Shown here piece by piece: positions 22,881-34,060 of a stretch of 64,000 nt of DNA. How positions within the stretch are numbered: the first letter of the stretch is position 1; every line of letters starts with the position of its first letter. A program made the translations under genes and the position numbers. This DNA is from Simmondsia chinensis. Its lineage: Eukaryota > Streptophyta > Magnoliopsida > Caryophyllales > Simmondsiaceae. Under the pieces are notes generated by a model, which made no database searches, had not been told where the DNA came from, and saw only the letters and a program-made list of their open reading frames with translations. The stretch spans positions 8,026,071 through 8,090,070 of the forward strand of contig JAGTTD010000024.1 in assembly GCA_018398585.1 (NCBI GenBank). Reading direction: 5' to 3'.

Positions 22881-23165
22881 ATGGATCAAGGACTAGATCA
22901 AGTGCTGGAGTTGGAATTGTGATAGAATATGTAATAACAACATGGTAGAGTATGAGGCATTAATAATAGGCCTACAGACTCTCTTGGAAATGCAAGTCCT
23001 CAGTGCCGTTATTAGAGGGGATTTGCCAAGTAAAAGGGGAGTTTCAATGTTTGAGCAACACCTCGAACAGATGCTTTTCAATTGTAAAGCATTTAAGTAA
23101 GTTCGATGGTGTGCAGTTTGAGCATATCCCTAGAGAGCAAAACAAAGCAGCCAACAACTTAGCTT
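22881..23165 (+). pseudogene. pol: second, Tat-specific RNase H remnant
   Basis: Broken frames read FNGSRTRSSAGVGIVI, then NNMVEYEALIIGLQTLLEMQ and, after a frameshift, FEHIPREQNKAANNLA. These are the D-, E- and terminal motifs of the extra RNase H in Tat-lineage elements. In the first motif the usual YFDGS has become FNGS, so one catalytic acid appears lost. Confidence 0.75.
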
Positions 23166-23499
23166 AATTAGTTTCATGGTACAAATTGCCCAGGACTTGG
23201 TGTGAAGAGACCATGGTCATCAAGACTAAGGTTTTAAACCATGACATTGAATTTGCTGAGTATTCCAATTTTGAGAGTGAAGCTAAGCCAAGTGAACACT
23301 TGGATTACTTTGAAAACCATCAAACTATCCTAAGTCAACATGAGGACCGGGAGAAGCCTTTAATGAATTACTTCAAGAACCCTTATTAAGGACAAAAATG
23401 TGAAAATGAGAGTTGATAAATTCCATCTAGATTATGAATCTAGAGAGTCATATAAAAGACATACTAGTGGAGTACTTCTCAGGTGCCTTGACTTAGTGA

Positions 23500-24540
23500 A
23501 GTAATGCTAGTAATGGTAGTAGCCCATGAGGGTATCTATGGATCCCATCTAGCTTGCAATAAGAGCATTGGCTCATCAGACTTTATGGCTATTACTGGCC
23601 ATCAATGATGGATGATTGCATAAACTACACCTAGGGGTGCAAAGCATGCCAAAGACATGGACATTTACTGAGAGTCCCTACAACTGAGATGCATGCTATT
23701 GTCAAACTATGGCCCTTCAGAGGTTGGGCAATGGACATCATAGGGGAAATTAACCCCCTTCTAGCAAGCAACATATTACATCCTTGTGGACACAGACTAC
23801 TTCACAAAATGGGTGGAGGCTAAACCATATAGAAATATCAATCAGTAAGATATGATTGATTTTATCAAAGAATACATCTTATGTAGATTTTGGTATCCCT
23901 GAAACTATAACTACAGACCAAGCTATAGTATTCAATGGGGCTAACGTTAAGGAGTTTACCAAGAGTTTCAACATGGAAATTTTGAATTCAATCCCTTACT
24001 ATGCTCAAGCCAATGGCCAGGCAGAGTCAACAAGATTCTAAAGGCCAATATTGAAAAGATGATCGAGGACAATCCCAAGAGGTGGCATGGAATGCTACTG
24101 GGTGTTCTTTAAGCTTACAGAACATCCAAATGTGACGCAACTAGGAAAACTCTCTTCCATTTGACATATGACCATGATGCCGTGCTCCTAATGGAAGTAA
24201 ATGTTCAGTCTATTAGGCTGGCTTATCAAGGGAGGTGTTTTGAACTTGAGTATGAGCAGGCTACTAGTTAGAGAAGCAAAAGAAGAGGGTGGCCAAAGCC
24301 TACTACTAAAGGTCAAACCTAGGTCTTTTGACTTAGGGGATATAGTCTGGAAAGCGGTTTTACCCATTGGACAGAAAGAACGTGTCTTGGGGAAGTGGTC
24401 CCCAAATTGGGAGGGCCTATTTAGAGTCATTGAGGTATTTGGAGGCAATGCTTACTTACTTCAAGACCTAGATGAAAGAACTCACCGAAGGGATATTAAT
24501 GGAAGATTCCTAAAGAAATATGACCATCAATTTGGGTCTT
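23500..24540 (+). pseudogene. pol: Tat integrase
   Basis: The zinc-binding part reads HEGIYGSHLACNKSI and, after frameshifts, RGAKHAKDMD. The core has PFRGWAMDIIG, DYFTKWVEAKPY, FGIPETITTDQAIVFNG and YYAQANGQAESTRF, so the catalytic-type D, D and E are still readable. The frame at 24,201-24,542 gives the C-terminal KVKPRSFDLGDIVWKAVLPI, LGKWSPNWEGLFRVIEV and a final DINGRFLKKYDHQF. No chromodomain follows, as usual for Tat elements. Confidence 0.85.
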
Positions 24541-24789
24541 AGTTTTAATATCAATGTCTTAAGGACCAACTCTATGATCCTTAAGTTATGAAAATAAAAA
24601 AAATAAAAAAAAAATTGAAAAAAGAGAGGAACCACCAAATTGAGAGACGTGTTTGATAAAAATGAGTATTTCATTAATATTATTGGAGAGTACATGGCTT
24701 ACATACAAAAATAATGCAAGCAAGTAACTTGAATAGATAAAATCTCTTTACAAAAGTGAAAACTAAAAGAGTTGAGTCCTAATCCTCAT

Positions 24790-27700
24790 TAAGGATTCCT
24801 CTATAGAAGACAGTAGGGTAGTTGCATTGCTCAGCTCATGGTCCAAGGAAAGAGCTTCTTCTTCAAGAACTTGGTTACTTCTTTTGGCCTCCATGGTAGC
24901 TTCCTCAGTCCTTCTAACCGTAGAGCCTTAAGAAGTATGTTGTTGTCTCAGGGAAAGTAGTTCTCCCCTAAGATGACCCAATCTCTCTTCCAAGCGATGA
25001 ATTTCATCCTCGAGGCCTTTGATTTCTTGAGCTTGCTAACTCTGGGTCTTATTGGCTGCTTGGAGTTCTTCGAACAAAAGCAGCAGCCACTAAGGTTAGT
25101 TAAACACCCTAAGTCCTTTATGGTGTCTTGGGAGCACCGCTTTTGCTGAAGGAAGATTGGGACGTCATAGTTCAACTTTACAAGCACTTCCTCTAGGACT
25201 TCGAGCTCTCTGCTAATGGCAGGAGACACCTTAGGGTCCTCCTTTAAGGCCTTCAGCAGGGACATAGCTTCTTGTAAGGTGGCCCTTTCAGCTAAGGTCA
25301 AAATAGGGAGGTGTGCAAGATCTCTTAGTCTCTAGAATCTTGAAGATTCTTGCTCTAATTGCCGAAAGGCCAACCTGTCACTTACTCGCAGCTTCTCCAA
25401 AGGAGAGGTCAACCCTCCTAGTAGTGAGGAAGGAATGGATCTTAGAAGTGTGACTTGTAAAAGGGTTAACATCAAAAGGAGTTAGATTAAATATTAACTT
25501 TAGAAGACAAAAAGGTTAGGTGAACTATCATTACCTCTAAAACCTCAGCTTAAGACAAAGGAGGAACTTCTACTACCATTCGCACCACTGGAACTTCTGC
25601 AGGTTCTTCAACCACAGGGACGCCTTCCTTGAGCGGAGCCTCTAGGAAAAATGCTTGCATGTTAGAACTAAGTATGCTTTAAGACATCAAGAGTTGGGAA
25701 GCCAGATAACATAATCTTACCTTCAAAGATCTCTTTAATAGGGATTGAGTCTCCTAGAAGGAGGAATGGAGTCTGTACGAGGCCCTAGTTCAAGGTAACT
25801 AGGAAGGAAACGTCTTCAAAGGGATAACTTATAACTGGCTCCACAGCAGAGGAAGCCACGTCACCTCGAGCTCAATGGTTCAGTACCCCTGACTGAGCTC
25901 TGGAGCAATTTCCTGAGGTGGAGAATTTGGTATCTCCACAATAATCGGAGCTGGCTCTTCCTGTGGCTGTAAGAGGCCAAGTTTGAAGGTGCTTTGACAT
26001 GGATGAATGAGACACAATTAAGAAAAGCCAATACCTCTGGTTCAGGGAGCCTGGCTCTTCTTTTCCTCACTAATTATGATATGGGTACCTCTTCATCTTC
26101 TTCCTCCTTTGTTGCTTGAATGGCTCTAGTGGGAAGAGTTAGGGGAACGTCCTTCTTCTTCCTCTTCCTTGAGCCACCAACTTCGAGGGCTGGTGGAGAA
26201 ATTCCTAGAGGGGATTCATCTAGCAACATCTGGGTGAAACTCCTGGTTCTAGCAGTCCTAAGAGTCCATGAATACTTGTTGCTGTAGAAAGAAAGGACGA
26301 CAATCAGTCTTTGTTCAGAATCATCTCAAAAATAGAACTGAAGCATACTTCAGGGGTGGCTCGTTACCTCATTGGGCCTTTTGTGAAGTTGGCCTAATGT
26401 TGACTGGCTGGTTTCCTCTCAAGCTAGGATCTATAAGCTTAAAGGAAGGTGTAAAATACGCTTGGCATCTCTAGCCTCCAAAGAGGACCAATAGGCTTGG
26501 AACCGAGCTACAAAACGAGGTGTGGCACATGTGATGTACCTCAGGGCCGGTCCTGACATTTCCAGGGCCTCAAGCAGACATTTCAAATGGGGGACCTTTA
26601 TATGTAATAAAATTCTAAAAATTATAATATTTAAACTTGTTAATATTAACAACTAAAACTTTAAAAATACAATCCTCTAAAATTTGGGGCCCTTAAATTT
26701 CAGGGGCCCCAAGCGAATGCTTGGATTGCTTGGGGTTGTGTACAGCCCTGTGTACCTACAAACAACATGTTACCTATAAAAGGATTTGACTTCTTGATTC
26801 ATCTCACAAAGCTCTCTATATTGAGAGGGTTGAATGAAGATCCTCTTAGCCCTCCAAAGGTTTTTGGTCCCTATACTGGGAAAGGAAATATCTTGGACCA
26901 TTCAAAATTGCCTGGAAAACATCCCAAGCTTGTAAGTTTCTCCTCCAGGATAGAAAATAGATCTTGAGGGCACAAATTGCCTACTAGATTTATGGGTTGA
27001 TGTCCACAGAGACATCATAGTGAAGGTTTAGTTTTCTGAACCAACGTGGACCAAGATTTCTCTCCTTGAAAGAAGTCCATTGAGTCCCTCGCCTACCTCA
27101 AGGAGACGTTAATCTCTCAAGGCATTAGTTAAAGGACCATCTTGGGGTAAGAGGACCTCACAATGAGCAAATTGCTCCCCAAAGCAAGAGACCCCCTTAC
27201 CTGTGGGAACATAAGGGTCTCTGGGGCAAAGCTCAGGGAAGTAGGCTTAGACCCAAAGCTGGACCAACCATAAGGGTCCACCTATTTGGATGGCACAGTT
27301 CTTAATTACGATGTCCCTAAGACATCCATAAACTTGGGCCAAAAATAATGGTCCAAAGGCCAATGGACCAGTACAAAAGACTAGGTTAACAACCATAGTC
27401 TTGAGGAATTTAAGAACCAAGTTGGAGGAGTTAGCAAAGAAAAACTAGTTTAACCAAAACAGGTAAAAGCATGCCTCTTCATCTCTAGAACCTTGCCCAA
27501 AGTTATACACCTCTGTGACAAACATCTTAACAAATGATTCATAACCACCGGGTAAATAGGTTACAAAGAAAGAAGAGGCAAAGGCTTCAGCCTCTAAAGA
27601 AATAAAAGGATCAAGAGGCAATTCTTCTTCTCCTGGTGAAAGACTTGTCAAGGCTGTTATATTTTCCAAGATAATACCAAGAACACCCTCGGGGAGGACA

Positions 27701-28241
27701 AAAACGTCATAACAGGTGTTTCCAAAGCAAGTCAGCACCATTATGAGGGGATGATCAGACCTGAGGGCAATGGTGGAAAGCCAGATGGCTTCATAGATGC
27801 AAAGGTTCTATCATTTTTCTCTGAGGGTCAACATCAGTCTGTCAAACCATTCAATGTACTTCTTTTTTAAAAATGTCCATCTTTTAAAAGGCGCCGCTTC
27901 TTTGCAGATGCGTCTGCAGAGGCTGTACGAAGTAAAAGAGATTCATTAGTATCTACAAATATGTCCTCAAGACTAGGGACGTTATGATGCGGGTCAAAGA
28001 TGAGTCCTAGGGCATAGGACGTAAAGGAAGATGAAGAGTCATTCTCTTGTAACCAAGAATGATCCTCCTCAATGATGTTGAGATCAATTAGATTTTGAAT
28101 CATATCAAAGACCATTAAAGTGTCAGACTGGAGCAAACACATCAATTGCTGAAGAAGGGGAGCAGAGACGGCGAAAGAGATTTGGGCCATCATCAGATTG
28201 ATTTCAAGAAGATGCAAAGGGATGGAAGCAGATTGAATCAA
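24790..28241 (-). pseudogene. antisense accessory gene: plant mobile domain plus coiled-coil protein
   Basis: Read on the minus strand from 28,241. The N-terminal frame (27,867-28,241) is unassigned. At 27,445-27,741 YDVFVLPEGVLGIILENITA then LTSLSPGEEELPLDPF and EEACFYLFWLN match the start and middle of the plant mobile domain (PF10536). From 27,410 down to 27,230 CTGPLAFGPLFLAQVYGCL, IGGPLWLVQLWV, stop, AYFPEL match its end. A basic hinge (GGSRKRKKKDVPL, about 26,160-26,190) and leucine-rich helices (24,948-25,301, LEVLEEVLVKL) follow. Antisense extra genes are known between pol and the 3' LTR in Tat-lineage elements; the function is unknown. Stops and a MITE break this copy. Confidence 0.8.
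26535..26757. mobile_element. hAT-type MITE with TGTACCT target duplication
   Basis: The element at 26,542-26,750 (209 bp) starts CAGGGCCGGTCCTGACATT and ends GGGGTTGTGTACAGCCCTG, imperfect inverted ends with CAGGGC termini. TGTACCT lies directly outside both ends (26,535-26,541 and 26,751-26,757), close to the 8-bp duplications made by hAT transposases. It contains the GGGGCCC blocks common in plant hAT MITEs and no ORF. It interrupts the antisense plant-mobile-domain gene. Confidence 0.9.
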
Positions 28242-28474
28242 GAATTAAAGATTCAATAACAACAAAGAGCAAGTATTTCAAGAGCGCTTGATTACATCAA
28301 AGTGAGAGGCATGGAGCAAAGAAATAGAGATTTCAAGCCCTAACCATACATACTTATAGACACGCGGGAAGGAAGAGCAAACGACAAACAGTATTCTCTC
28401 GAGCTCCCTGTAGCCGTTGAGGGTCAAATAAGACAGATTTTTTACTTGTTATAAATTTGAAAATACCAATGGCT

Positions 28475-28488
28475 AAAAGGGGGGCATT
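28475..28488 (+). promoter_or_regulatory. polypurine tract of the Tat element
   Basis: AAAAGGGGGG followed by CATT, then the right LTR begins TGTATATG at 28,489. This is the usual second-strand primer position. Confidence 0.75.
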
Positions 28489-29583
28489 TGTATATGCCCT
28501 TCAAGGGAGTTGGACAACGCTGTTTTGAGCAAAGTGCCTCGTGCTTAGTGGGTGAGGTCCTCCTCGAGTAGAATTAGGCATTTAGGAGCTAAAGTAACAG
28601 CGTCTAGTACCCAGCATCTTGAGATGATTATCACCCTAACAAGGGTTAAACACTCGAGGCTCAGGTTGGTCGAAAGTAGCTCAAGCTCAAGGGACTACCA
28701 AGAAGGCTACAAGACAGGTAGTTTCCAAGCTCGAGACAGTTACTCGGAGCCCAATTTAAGATGGTTGGGTGCTAAGCTTAATCCAAGAGAACATGGGGCT
28801 TCTAAAGGGGGACTTCAACTAGAAATTTGGATGTAGGCTCCTAGGAATTCCCTCCAAAACTGAATCATGGACATGTTCATTGATCATTCACGTGCAAGAA
28901 AGAGCTTAGTGGCCTGACGTAGGGAGAAAATACCACAAAATTAGGGGGCAGCGGTTATTTAGTTTTTCTAAAAATAAAGGACTCTATGACAATCCAAATT
29001 AGTACACACACTCAATATAAAACTTCTTCAAGTTTTCTTTATAGCACACTTGTGCTCTTTTCTTAAGAGTAGCATAACTTAACGTAGCTTAGCTTAACAT
29101 AGAACTTGTTGTACTTGCGTCTTCAGTAATACAGTCTTTTGGATTTCAGGAATGAACTTTTTATTTTAATTTGTTCCCAAATTTCGACGAGTTAAGAATT
29201 GAGGCTCTAGTTTAAGGCTTTGACGGCCAAGGCTTGACCTTGATTGCGTTGGTCTTAACACTACTGTCACTGCTCAATAAGTCTTGTGAACTTAGGTTCG
29301 CGCCATTGATTAGGGCTTTAAAGGCCAACGCTTGACCTTAATTGCGTTGGTCCTAGTCCAGTGACCTAAATACTATTTACTCCATCTTGATCTTTTTAAA
29401 GCTAAACTCATTCGAGTTATTATAAGTCAAGGGTGCCAGGCTCAGAAACCTGATTGACTCAAGCCTGTAAGTAAACCGCTGAGCTCTTGGGTTTGTCTCC
29501 ACCCCAATTCCTGACTTTTAAATGTACAAGGAAAGGTGTCAGTGGGTCTTGCTCCGTCATCGTAACTGCCACTTGAGTTAGGT

Positions 29584-29653
<70 letters not shown>

Positions 29654-29901
29654 CTGTAATCCACAAAAAACTTTTAACGAAGTCTTCTTAACTGAAACAT
29701 AAGCTGAACTTATGGTATAACCGAAGTCAGATACACCAAAATTTCACAACCTTTTCTCCAAGAACGGTGAGTGGTTGAGGTCAAAGACGTGCGGTTCAAA
29801 TTTAGCCTCACTCCCTAGTCGCGGTGAGTCCCTTTTGCGCGTTTGTTTCATTTTTATTTTACAACGACCACATCACGTTTAATTGCAAATAAAATAAAGC
29901 A
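28489..29901 (+). repeat. right LTR of the Tat element, with internal duplication
   Basis: Matches 15,489-16,755. It is longer mainly because a ~100-bp segment containing GGCCAAGGCTTGACCTTGAT occurs twice (about 29,215 and 29,310; the left LTR has one copy) and because its TA array is longer. Confidence 0.85.
29586..29643. repeat. (TA)n microsatellite in the right Tat LTR
   Basis: About 28 TA units, homologous in position to 16,489-16,531. Confidence 0.95.
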
Positions 29902-30945
29902 ACTAGTGGTGGCTCTAAATATACACAGGGGTTGTGTATATTACCATTAGGGTTTGAGTTAAAGTTGAGCGAAGGTTTAAAGCTAGGACATCTCATGTAA
30001 ATTCCAATGAAATAATAAAAATTATCATGCTTTCCTTTGTGGATGTAGGCTATGGCTTAACTACGTAAATTCTAGTGTTCTGCCTAATTCTCTTTAATTT
30101 ATTATTGTTATTTTAATTTAGCATTTGTATATCATGTGGGTGGTTTTAACTAGAGGTATCAGAGGCCTTACAGTTACCCAAAAAATACTTATTAAAGAAA
30201 ATTTTAAAATGAAATATTATTTTCTCGAAATATATAAATATATTTGTAGTTATTTTACAAAAAAGTTTGACCCTAAAAGTATTTAGCTAGAAAAAGTATA
30301 TTTAATAAAAATAAATATTCATTATATTTTTAAGTTACATATGTTTTTGAGCATTGTATCTAACAATAATTTTTTTGAAAAAATTCTAATGAAATAGATA
30401 TTTTATCATATAAAAATATTTTAAGATCATAATTTAGTAAAAAGAATCTACCCATGCATACTATTTTAAGATCATAATTTCTTATCAAGATGTTTGACTA
30501 AGATGATTCAATTAATTGTTTTTGGTTTGGCATAGTAGGATTAGTGCCTCTGGAATTTATGCAGGTGTAGGAGTTTAGATTTTTGGGAACGTATAGTTTT
30601 TAGTTTTGGAAGATTACTTCTTCTTGGATTTTTGTCTCGCTTATGAAGGCTTTCTCAAGCCCCGCTTCTATGGTGCGCAATTTTGTATCGAGAGTTTTCT
30701 CTCTAATTATCGGAAAAAAATTTCTTTCTAGTTTGGGTATGCATTCAGAGTTCTAAATATACAATTTATTTTTTTTTGCTAATGATAAGAGAACATAACT
30801 TAATGTTAAAAAATAAAAAATAACTTGCATTTTGTAAAAAAGAATATTGGTTAAAAATTAAAATACGGATTCAAAAGAAAAGGAAAAAAAATAATATTTA
30901 GCAAATTATACCTTAGTGTCCTAAACAAAATATCTTCTTGATATT
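29902..30945. other. AT-rich non-coding stretch
   Basis: No domain, LTR edge or tandem repeat recognised. It may continue the sequence that preceded the Tat insertion at 15,488, but this cannot be shown by eye. Confidence 0.45.
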
Positions 30946-31761
30946 CTGGCGAATCGATCGTTACTTGATTCAACTGGGGGGAAAATCCCGAGCAGGCGCC
31001 AGGAACCCAGCCCCAGCACCCGCCAACACCAGATGACGAGGACAAAACAAAGGAAAGCTTCGACAAACACCATAGTCTATCATCCTCCTTGGCAACACGA
31101 CCACCACCATCACCAACCAAACCAATCCCACAAATTCCGCTCCAATCCTTAACAATAACAGAGCCTATATTTAGCATATATGAGGTCTCCGATCCTGATT
31201 TATCTTCTCCAGCTATCTTTGATGAGCCTACCTAAGATGAGCTCACCTATGATGAGCCCATCTATGATGAGGAGAAAATAAAAAATATTGCGATCTTAGA
31301 CCTAACTCTGCCATCAATGACCACACTTGCACCGCCTCTATCAACACAAACTTTACCGTCGGTACAACCTCAACAAAAACCGTTAGCTCCACAAAAAATA
31401 TCATCCATCCAAACGTCATCACAAGCACCACCTAAGGCACCTTTACATCAAAAAACTTCAAGCCATAAATTGGGAACCGTTGATTTTCCCCGTGGACATC
31501 TTCATTCGCTAACAAGACTAACAGGACGAGTTTGAGGCCGAATTCTCTCTAGGTCGGGGAGGATGATGCAGCCCATATCTTGGGTAGACGGGCTACAACC
31601 CAGATAGTGGTGGGTCGGGTCTACTGTCCACGATCGGTTGAGCTTGGTGAGCTGGAGCTTGGCAGGAGGGATAAAAGGCGTGAGGGAGCATAGCTTGGCG
31701 GAAATAACCTGTATGATCCATCGACGAATTCAAGGACGAATTCTCTCCAACCCGGAGAGAA
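30946..31761 (+). pseudogene. truncated internal region of the first tandem unit
   Basis: It begins at the point matching 32,427 and runs to the LTR. One frame (31,317-31,535) is proline-, serine- and threonine-rich. Near 31,555-31,590 an extra GGGGAGGATGATGCAGCCC occurs, an apparent partial LTR-start copy within the internal sequence. No pol motif was found. Confidence 0.55.
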
Positions 31762-32290
31762 TGATGCAGCCCTGCCTCCATTGGCGGGTCATTTGGCAGA
31801 TAAAAGATGGCGGGTACAACTTGGCGGGTTCGGGTATGCGGAATGAGATTGAACACGGTAGGAGTTAAAGTTTGATTAGGAGATAGAGTCTAGTTAGGAT
31901 TAGTTTTATATTTATATTTTTATCTTTTAGTATTTATTTAGTTATCTTTAGTGTTTAAATTTATCTTCTAATATTTTATTTATCTTTTAGCGTTTTATTT
32001 AGAGATAAATAGCTCTTCTATATATACAAAAGGAGCCTAAGTTGTTCATGATCAAAGTTTTGAATTATTTTGAAGAATACCTTTTCTCCTTTTCTCGGGT
32101 TGTGAGAAATCGAGCCTTTTTTTCTCCTTTCCTCGGATTGTGAGAAATCGAGCCTTTGTTTCTCCTTTTCTTGGGTTGTGAGAAATTGAGCCTATCTTTC
32201 CTCTTTGTTTTATTAGCAAATTAATAAAATTAAAGGGAAGGCCATTAAATCCTTCTCTTTCTCCAAAATCCCACTTTACGTGCTACATCA
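31762..32290 (+). repeat. LTR (middle) of the non-autonomous element
   Basis: Starts TGATGCAGCCCTGCC and ends GTGCTACATCA. It carries three tandem copies of a ~45-bp unit with CTCGGGTTGTGAGAAATCGAGCC near 32,090-32,195, also present in the right LTR. Confidence 0.85.
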
Positions 32291-32291
32291 G

Positions 32292-32304
32292 TTGGTATTA
32301 GAGC
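32292..32304 (+). promoter_or_regulatory. primer-binding site, initiator tRNA-Met
   Basis: TTGGTATTAGAGC, one mismatch from the standard site, one base after the LTR end. Confidence 0.8.
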
Positions 32305-33434
32305 TTAGAACGATTGATGAAATGGCCCATGGGCGACAGAGATACGCCGCCGTCGAAGACGTTTATGATAGAGACCATCTACAGCATGCCGAAAGGAGAT
32401 TGGATGAGTTTGAGGAGAGATTTCGGTGCATCGAGCGTTGCTTGATTCAACTGGGGGCAAATCCCGATGCACCGAGAACCCAGCCCCAACATCCATTAAC
32501 ACCAGGTGCTATAGAAGAGGAGACAGACGAGAGCTTCTAAAATTCGTTCTCGGACGAGGAGCTACCGGATCCTTGGCCAAGGCAGCATCGGCCCAATACC
32601 GGCGACGCTAATGATTTTGATGATCGAAGGTGGGAATCCAGTCTCCGGATTGAGATTCCAAAGTTTGAAGAAGGCGTCATAGCGACAGAAACAACTCAAG
32701 ACGAGTTGGCGTCTACACCAATAGGCAACAAGCCAATTTTTGATGGATCGACGTGTCTTGATTTGTCTTCTCCACCCATATTTGATGACCCTATCTATGA
32801 CGAGGAGGAGGAGTCAGATAAGGTAGGGAGCCTATCAAAGGTTTACGTCAGAGGCTATGCATTGGCGCTTGATATGACCTTTAGGGAAATCCAAGCTTCT
32901 GCAAAGGCAACAGGCCTTCCATGGACAATGGTAAAGAACATGATACTTTCACACATATCAGTTCAGTGCTACCGAAGCCTGCAGTGCCAAATCCTGACAA
33001 CTTGGAGCTTTGGCTAAAGGTTGATGAAGCAATTCATCCAAAAGGGTCGGCGTATTGCTCACCGCCAATAAGGAAGGAACAATGCCAGCTGGACTGGGTT
33101 ACTAAAGATGCCTTACGGAGAAAGCGGGATCAACATCAAGTAGGCTTGCATGAGGATTCCTAGCGCCAAGTGTGGAGCCTACTTGCTAGGAGTTACATCC
33201 GAGCAAATTAGAAGGGTAGATCAGCTATATTGACGCCAATAAATGATGGAACTTGGAGGGGCAAAGTTCAGCACACGTCTTGGCAAGCCGGGACAACGAA
33301 TCACAACTGGGTAAGTTTGACTACTAGAAGTTTGGCAAGACAGAGCCTAGGCATGAGGGAACATGACTAGGCGGAATTGACCCAAATGATCCGTCAACGA
33401 ATTCGAGGACGAATTCTCTCCGAGCCGAAGAGAA
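32305..33434 (+). pseudogene. gag-like N-terminal fragment of the non-autonomous element
   Basis: The frame at 32,280-32,540 reads MAHGRQRYAAVEDVYDRDHL then a charged coiled-coil stretch (RRLDEFEERFRCIERCLIQL), resembling the N-terminus of gypsy gag proteins. After a stop, acidic frames continue to about 33,160. No capsid core, zinc knuckle, protease or pol motif is seen, so the element needs helpers. The likely helper is a chromovirus, inferred from the gag start only. Confidence 0.5.
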
Positions 33435-33952
33435 TGATGTAGCCCCTCCTCCCTTGGTGGGTCACTTAGCATATACAAGATGGCAGATACAACTTGGCGG
33501 GTTCGGGTACGCAGGAGTTAGAGTTTGATTAGGAGATAAGAGTCTACTTAGGATTAGTTTTATATTTTCAGATTTTTATCTTTTAGTATTTATTTAGTTA
33601 TCCTTAGTGTTTATATTGGTCTTCTAATATTTTATTTATCTTTTAGCGTTTTACATAGAGATAAATAACTCATCTATATATAAAAGAGGAGCCTAGGTTG
33701 TTCATGATCGAAGTTTAGAATTATTTTAAAGAATACCTTGTTTCTCGTTTTCTAGGGTTGTGAGAAATCGAGTCTTTGTTTCTCCTTTACTCGGGTTGTG
33801 AGAAATCGAGCCTTTGTTTCTCTTTTTCTCGGGTTGTGAAAAATCGAGCATATCTTTCCTCTTTGTTTTATTAGTTAATTAATAAAATTAAAGAGAAGGG
33901 CGTTGAATCCTTCCTGTTCCCCAAAATCCCACTTTACACGCACGCTGCATCA
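33435..33952 (+). repeat. right LTR of the non-autonomous element
   Basis: Starts TGATGTAGCCCCTCC and ends CGCTGCATCA. Close by eye to 31,762-32,290. Confidence 0.85.
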
Positions 33953-34033
33953 TCTTCTCTTTCTGTCTATCTGTTAATCAAGGCAGCTCTCTCCATATCC
34001 AACGTTACCTTACCGCTAGGAGCAGAATTACGC

Positions 34034-34060
34034 AAAAAAAAAAAAAAAAAAAAAAAAAAA
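34034..34060 (+). repeat. 27-nt A homopolymer
   Basis: Uninterrupted A run abutting the copia gag remnant. It may be a retroposed poly(A) tail or an expanded A tract; no clear body precedes it. Confidence 0.9.

Larger units (their letters stand above)
15489..29901 (+). mobile_element. full-length decayed Tat-lineage Ty3/gypsy retrotransposon
   Basis: LTRs at 15,489-16,755 and 28,489-29,901 enclose, in order, gag, protease, RT, RNase H, second RNase H and integrase on the plus strand, then a ~3.5-kb antisense accessory gene. The 14.4-kb size, double RNase H and post-pol antisense gene are diagnostic of Tat-lineage elements (Ogre/Retand/Tat4-like). Every frame has stops or frameshifts and the LTRs differ visibly, so it is old and inactive. 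No clean 5-bp target duplication is seen (TTTAG left, ACTAG right). It landed in the second LTR of the scar at 14.5-15.5 kb. Confidence 0.9.
30946..33952 (+). mobile_element. non-autonomous gypsy-like element in partial tandem: internal-LTR-internal-LTR
   Basis: An internal region truncated at its left (30,946-31,761) is followed by LTR 31,762-32,290, a second internal region, and LTR 33,435-33,952. Both internal regions share TTGATTCAACTGGGG and GAACCCAGCCCCA, and both end ACGAATTC..GGACGAATTCTC just before an LTR start TGATGYAGCCC. The second unit is only ~2.2 kb, with a primer site and gag-like start but no pol. Such tandems arise by unequal recombination between LTRs of neighbouring copies. 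Confidence 0.75.

Noticed and set aside
29902..30945. Continuation of the 15.39-kb LTR after the Tat insertion
   Set aside because: Expected if the scar model is right, but I could not find matching sequence to the presumed 5' LTR by eye.
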